A DNA stretch of 5,693 nt from Ruminococcus sp. (GTDB lineage Bacteria; Bacillota; Clostridia; Oscillospirales; Acutalibacteraceae), in contig JAFLSL010000083.1 in NCBI GenBank assembly GCA_022510985.1, positions 1 through 5,693 on the forward strand. The letters run 5' to 3'. Under the pieces are notes generated by a model. That model had not been told where the DNA came from. It did no database searches and saw only the letters and a list, made by a program, of their open reading frames with translations. The position numbers and the translations under genes are program-made. Shown in pieces: positions 5,123-5,693 of the stretch; the first letter of the stretch is position 1, and every line of letters starts with the position of its first letter.

Positions 5123-5693
5123 TGCATATTCAAACACGTCCGATTACATTTCTGGACATTGCGAAACTTGCAATATATGGAATCTTTTTGAATTATTATT
5201 GTTATAATATTCTTCGGGGCAGCTTTATTCCAATGGGAACGCAAATCTTCTTCGCGGTCGCTGTTGCCTGCGTAGTGGTGACAATGTTTGGTAAAGATTT
5301 TTATTTAGGCTCTGAAATGAAATGCTGGATAGCATATTTAATAATTTCTTTTATAACTGTGTTTTTGGCAAGGAACAGTCAGTATGCATTGGATGGATTG
5401 AATAAATATTGGCAACGTTTGGTGATTATAGCCTTAATTGCATATATCTGTGAGCATGAAAAGTCTGTTAAATTTGCAATCAGGGTTCTTGCTGTAACAG
5501 CGATAGCTTGTGCGGTCAGCTGTCTAATTAAGAATGTCGATATTTCTCAAAAATTGACCTTGGAGTCCGGTGCAACTATCAGTACTAATGACATCGGTTC
5601 CATAATGGCTTTTGGCTGTTTTGCAGTATTTTTTGCTTTTGGTTTAAAAGAGAATAAAAGCTCTGTTAAAACAGCTATTAAAATAGGTTATGT
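5122..5693 (+). CDS. Multi-pass membrane protein, probable O-antigen polymerase/ligase (Wzy/WaaL-like), 3'-truncated by window
   Basis: The frame is open from the ATG at 5122 to the window end (190 residues), so the C-terminal part is missing. About six hydrophobic segments are visible, at roughly residues 10-30, 39-57, 68-83, 97-110, 117-136 and 157-174, with short polar turns between them. There is no cleavable signal peptide. The pattern of short helices, the segment ATISTNDIGSIMAFG (151-165) with a polar Thr-Asn-Asp turn before a helix, and the position after a glycosyltransferase fit the Wzy/WaaL O-antigen polymerase/ligase superfamily. In that family a large extracytoplasmic loop, expected downstream, carries the active site. 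If it is a Wzy, it would join undecaprenyl-linked repeat units outside the membrane. A flippase (Wzx) is less likely because the opening lacks the MATE-like pattern, but it cannot be ruled out from the fragment. The membrane nature is sure; the exact family is moderate. Confidence 0.75.
   Translation, partial: MHIQTRPITFLDIAKLAIYGIFLNYYCYNILRGSFIPMGTQIFFAVAVACVVVTMFGKDFYLGSEMKCWIAYLIISFITVFLARNSQYALDGLNKYWQRLVIIALIAYICEHEKSVKFAIRVLAVTAIACAVSCLIKNVDISQKLTLESGATISTNDIGSIMAFGCFAVFFAFGLKENKSSVKTAIKIGY

Noticed and set aside
1..5693. Search for CRISPR arrays, tRNAs, insertion sequences, attachment sites, riboswitches and intrinsic terminators
   Set aside because: No spaced direct repeats, transposase motifs, cloverleaf-like segments or stem plus T-run structures were seen. 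The window is almost wholly coding, with no non-coding stretch longer than a few bases.

Overview
The window looks like the interior of a surface-polysaccharide (capsule, O-antigen-like or exopolysaccharide) gene cluster from a low-to-moderate GC Gram-positive bacterium, most likely a gut-type Clostridia member (Lachnospiraceae/Ruminococcaceae-like). That placement is an inference. It rests on strong Shine-Dalgarno sites (AGGAGG, GGAAGGA), mixed AT-rich codon use, and the gene types. No rRNA, tRNA or other taxonomic marker is present.

All seven genes are on the + strand with essentially no intergenic DNA. The order is: C-terminal end of a probable glycosyltransferase (1-210); Gfo/Idh/MocA NAD-dependent sugar-nucleotide dehydrogenase (212-1285); ATP-grasp ligase (1282-2250); HAD phosphatase-like protein (2250-2858); DegT/DnrJ/EryC1-type PLP sugar aminotransferase resembling WbpE (2845-3981); GT4-type glycosyltransferase (3974-5122); and the N-terminal part of a multi-pass membrane protein that looks like an O-antigen polymerase/ligase (5122-5693). 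Junctions are a 1-bp gap or overlaps of 1 to 14 bp. This fits one polycistronic, translationally coupled operon whose promoter and terminator lie outside the window.

The dehydrogenase and aminotransferase together fit the two-step oxidation and transamination at C3 of a UDP-sugar. The precedents are WbpB/WbpE on UDP-GlcNAcA, or GnnA/GnnB on UDP-GlcNAc. The product would be a UDP-2-acetamido-3-amino sugar. Glycosyltransferases would build that sugar into a lipid-linked repeat unit, and the membrane protein may polymerise it.

The most interesting part is the ATP-grasp plus HAD pair lying between the dehydrogenase and the aminotransferase. These two genes are clearly more AT-rich than the two sugar genes on either side (hand-counted lines about 25-33% versus 42-53% GC), so they look like a separately acquired cassette. 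ATP-grasp enzymes form amide (or similar) bonds. The pair could therefore add an amino acid or other acyl/amide decoration to the 3-amino group or to a uronate carboxylate of the same sugar. That is an inference and not established. A perfect 10-bp inverted repeat with a 3-nt loop lies inside the HAD gene.
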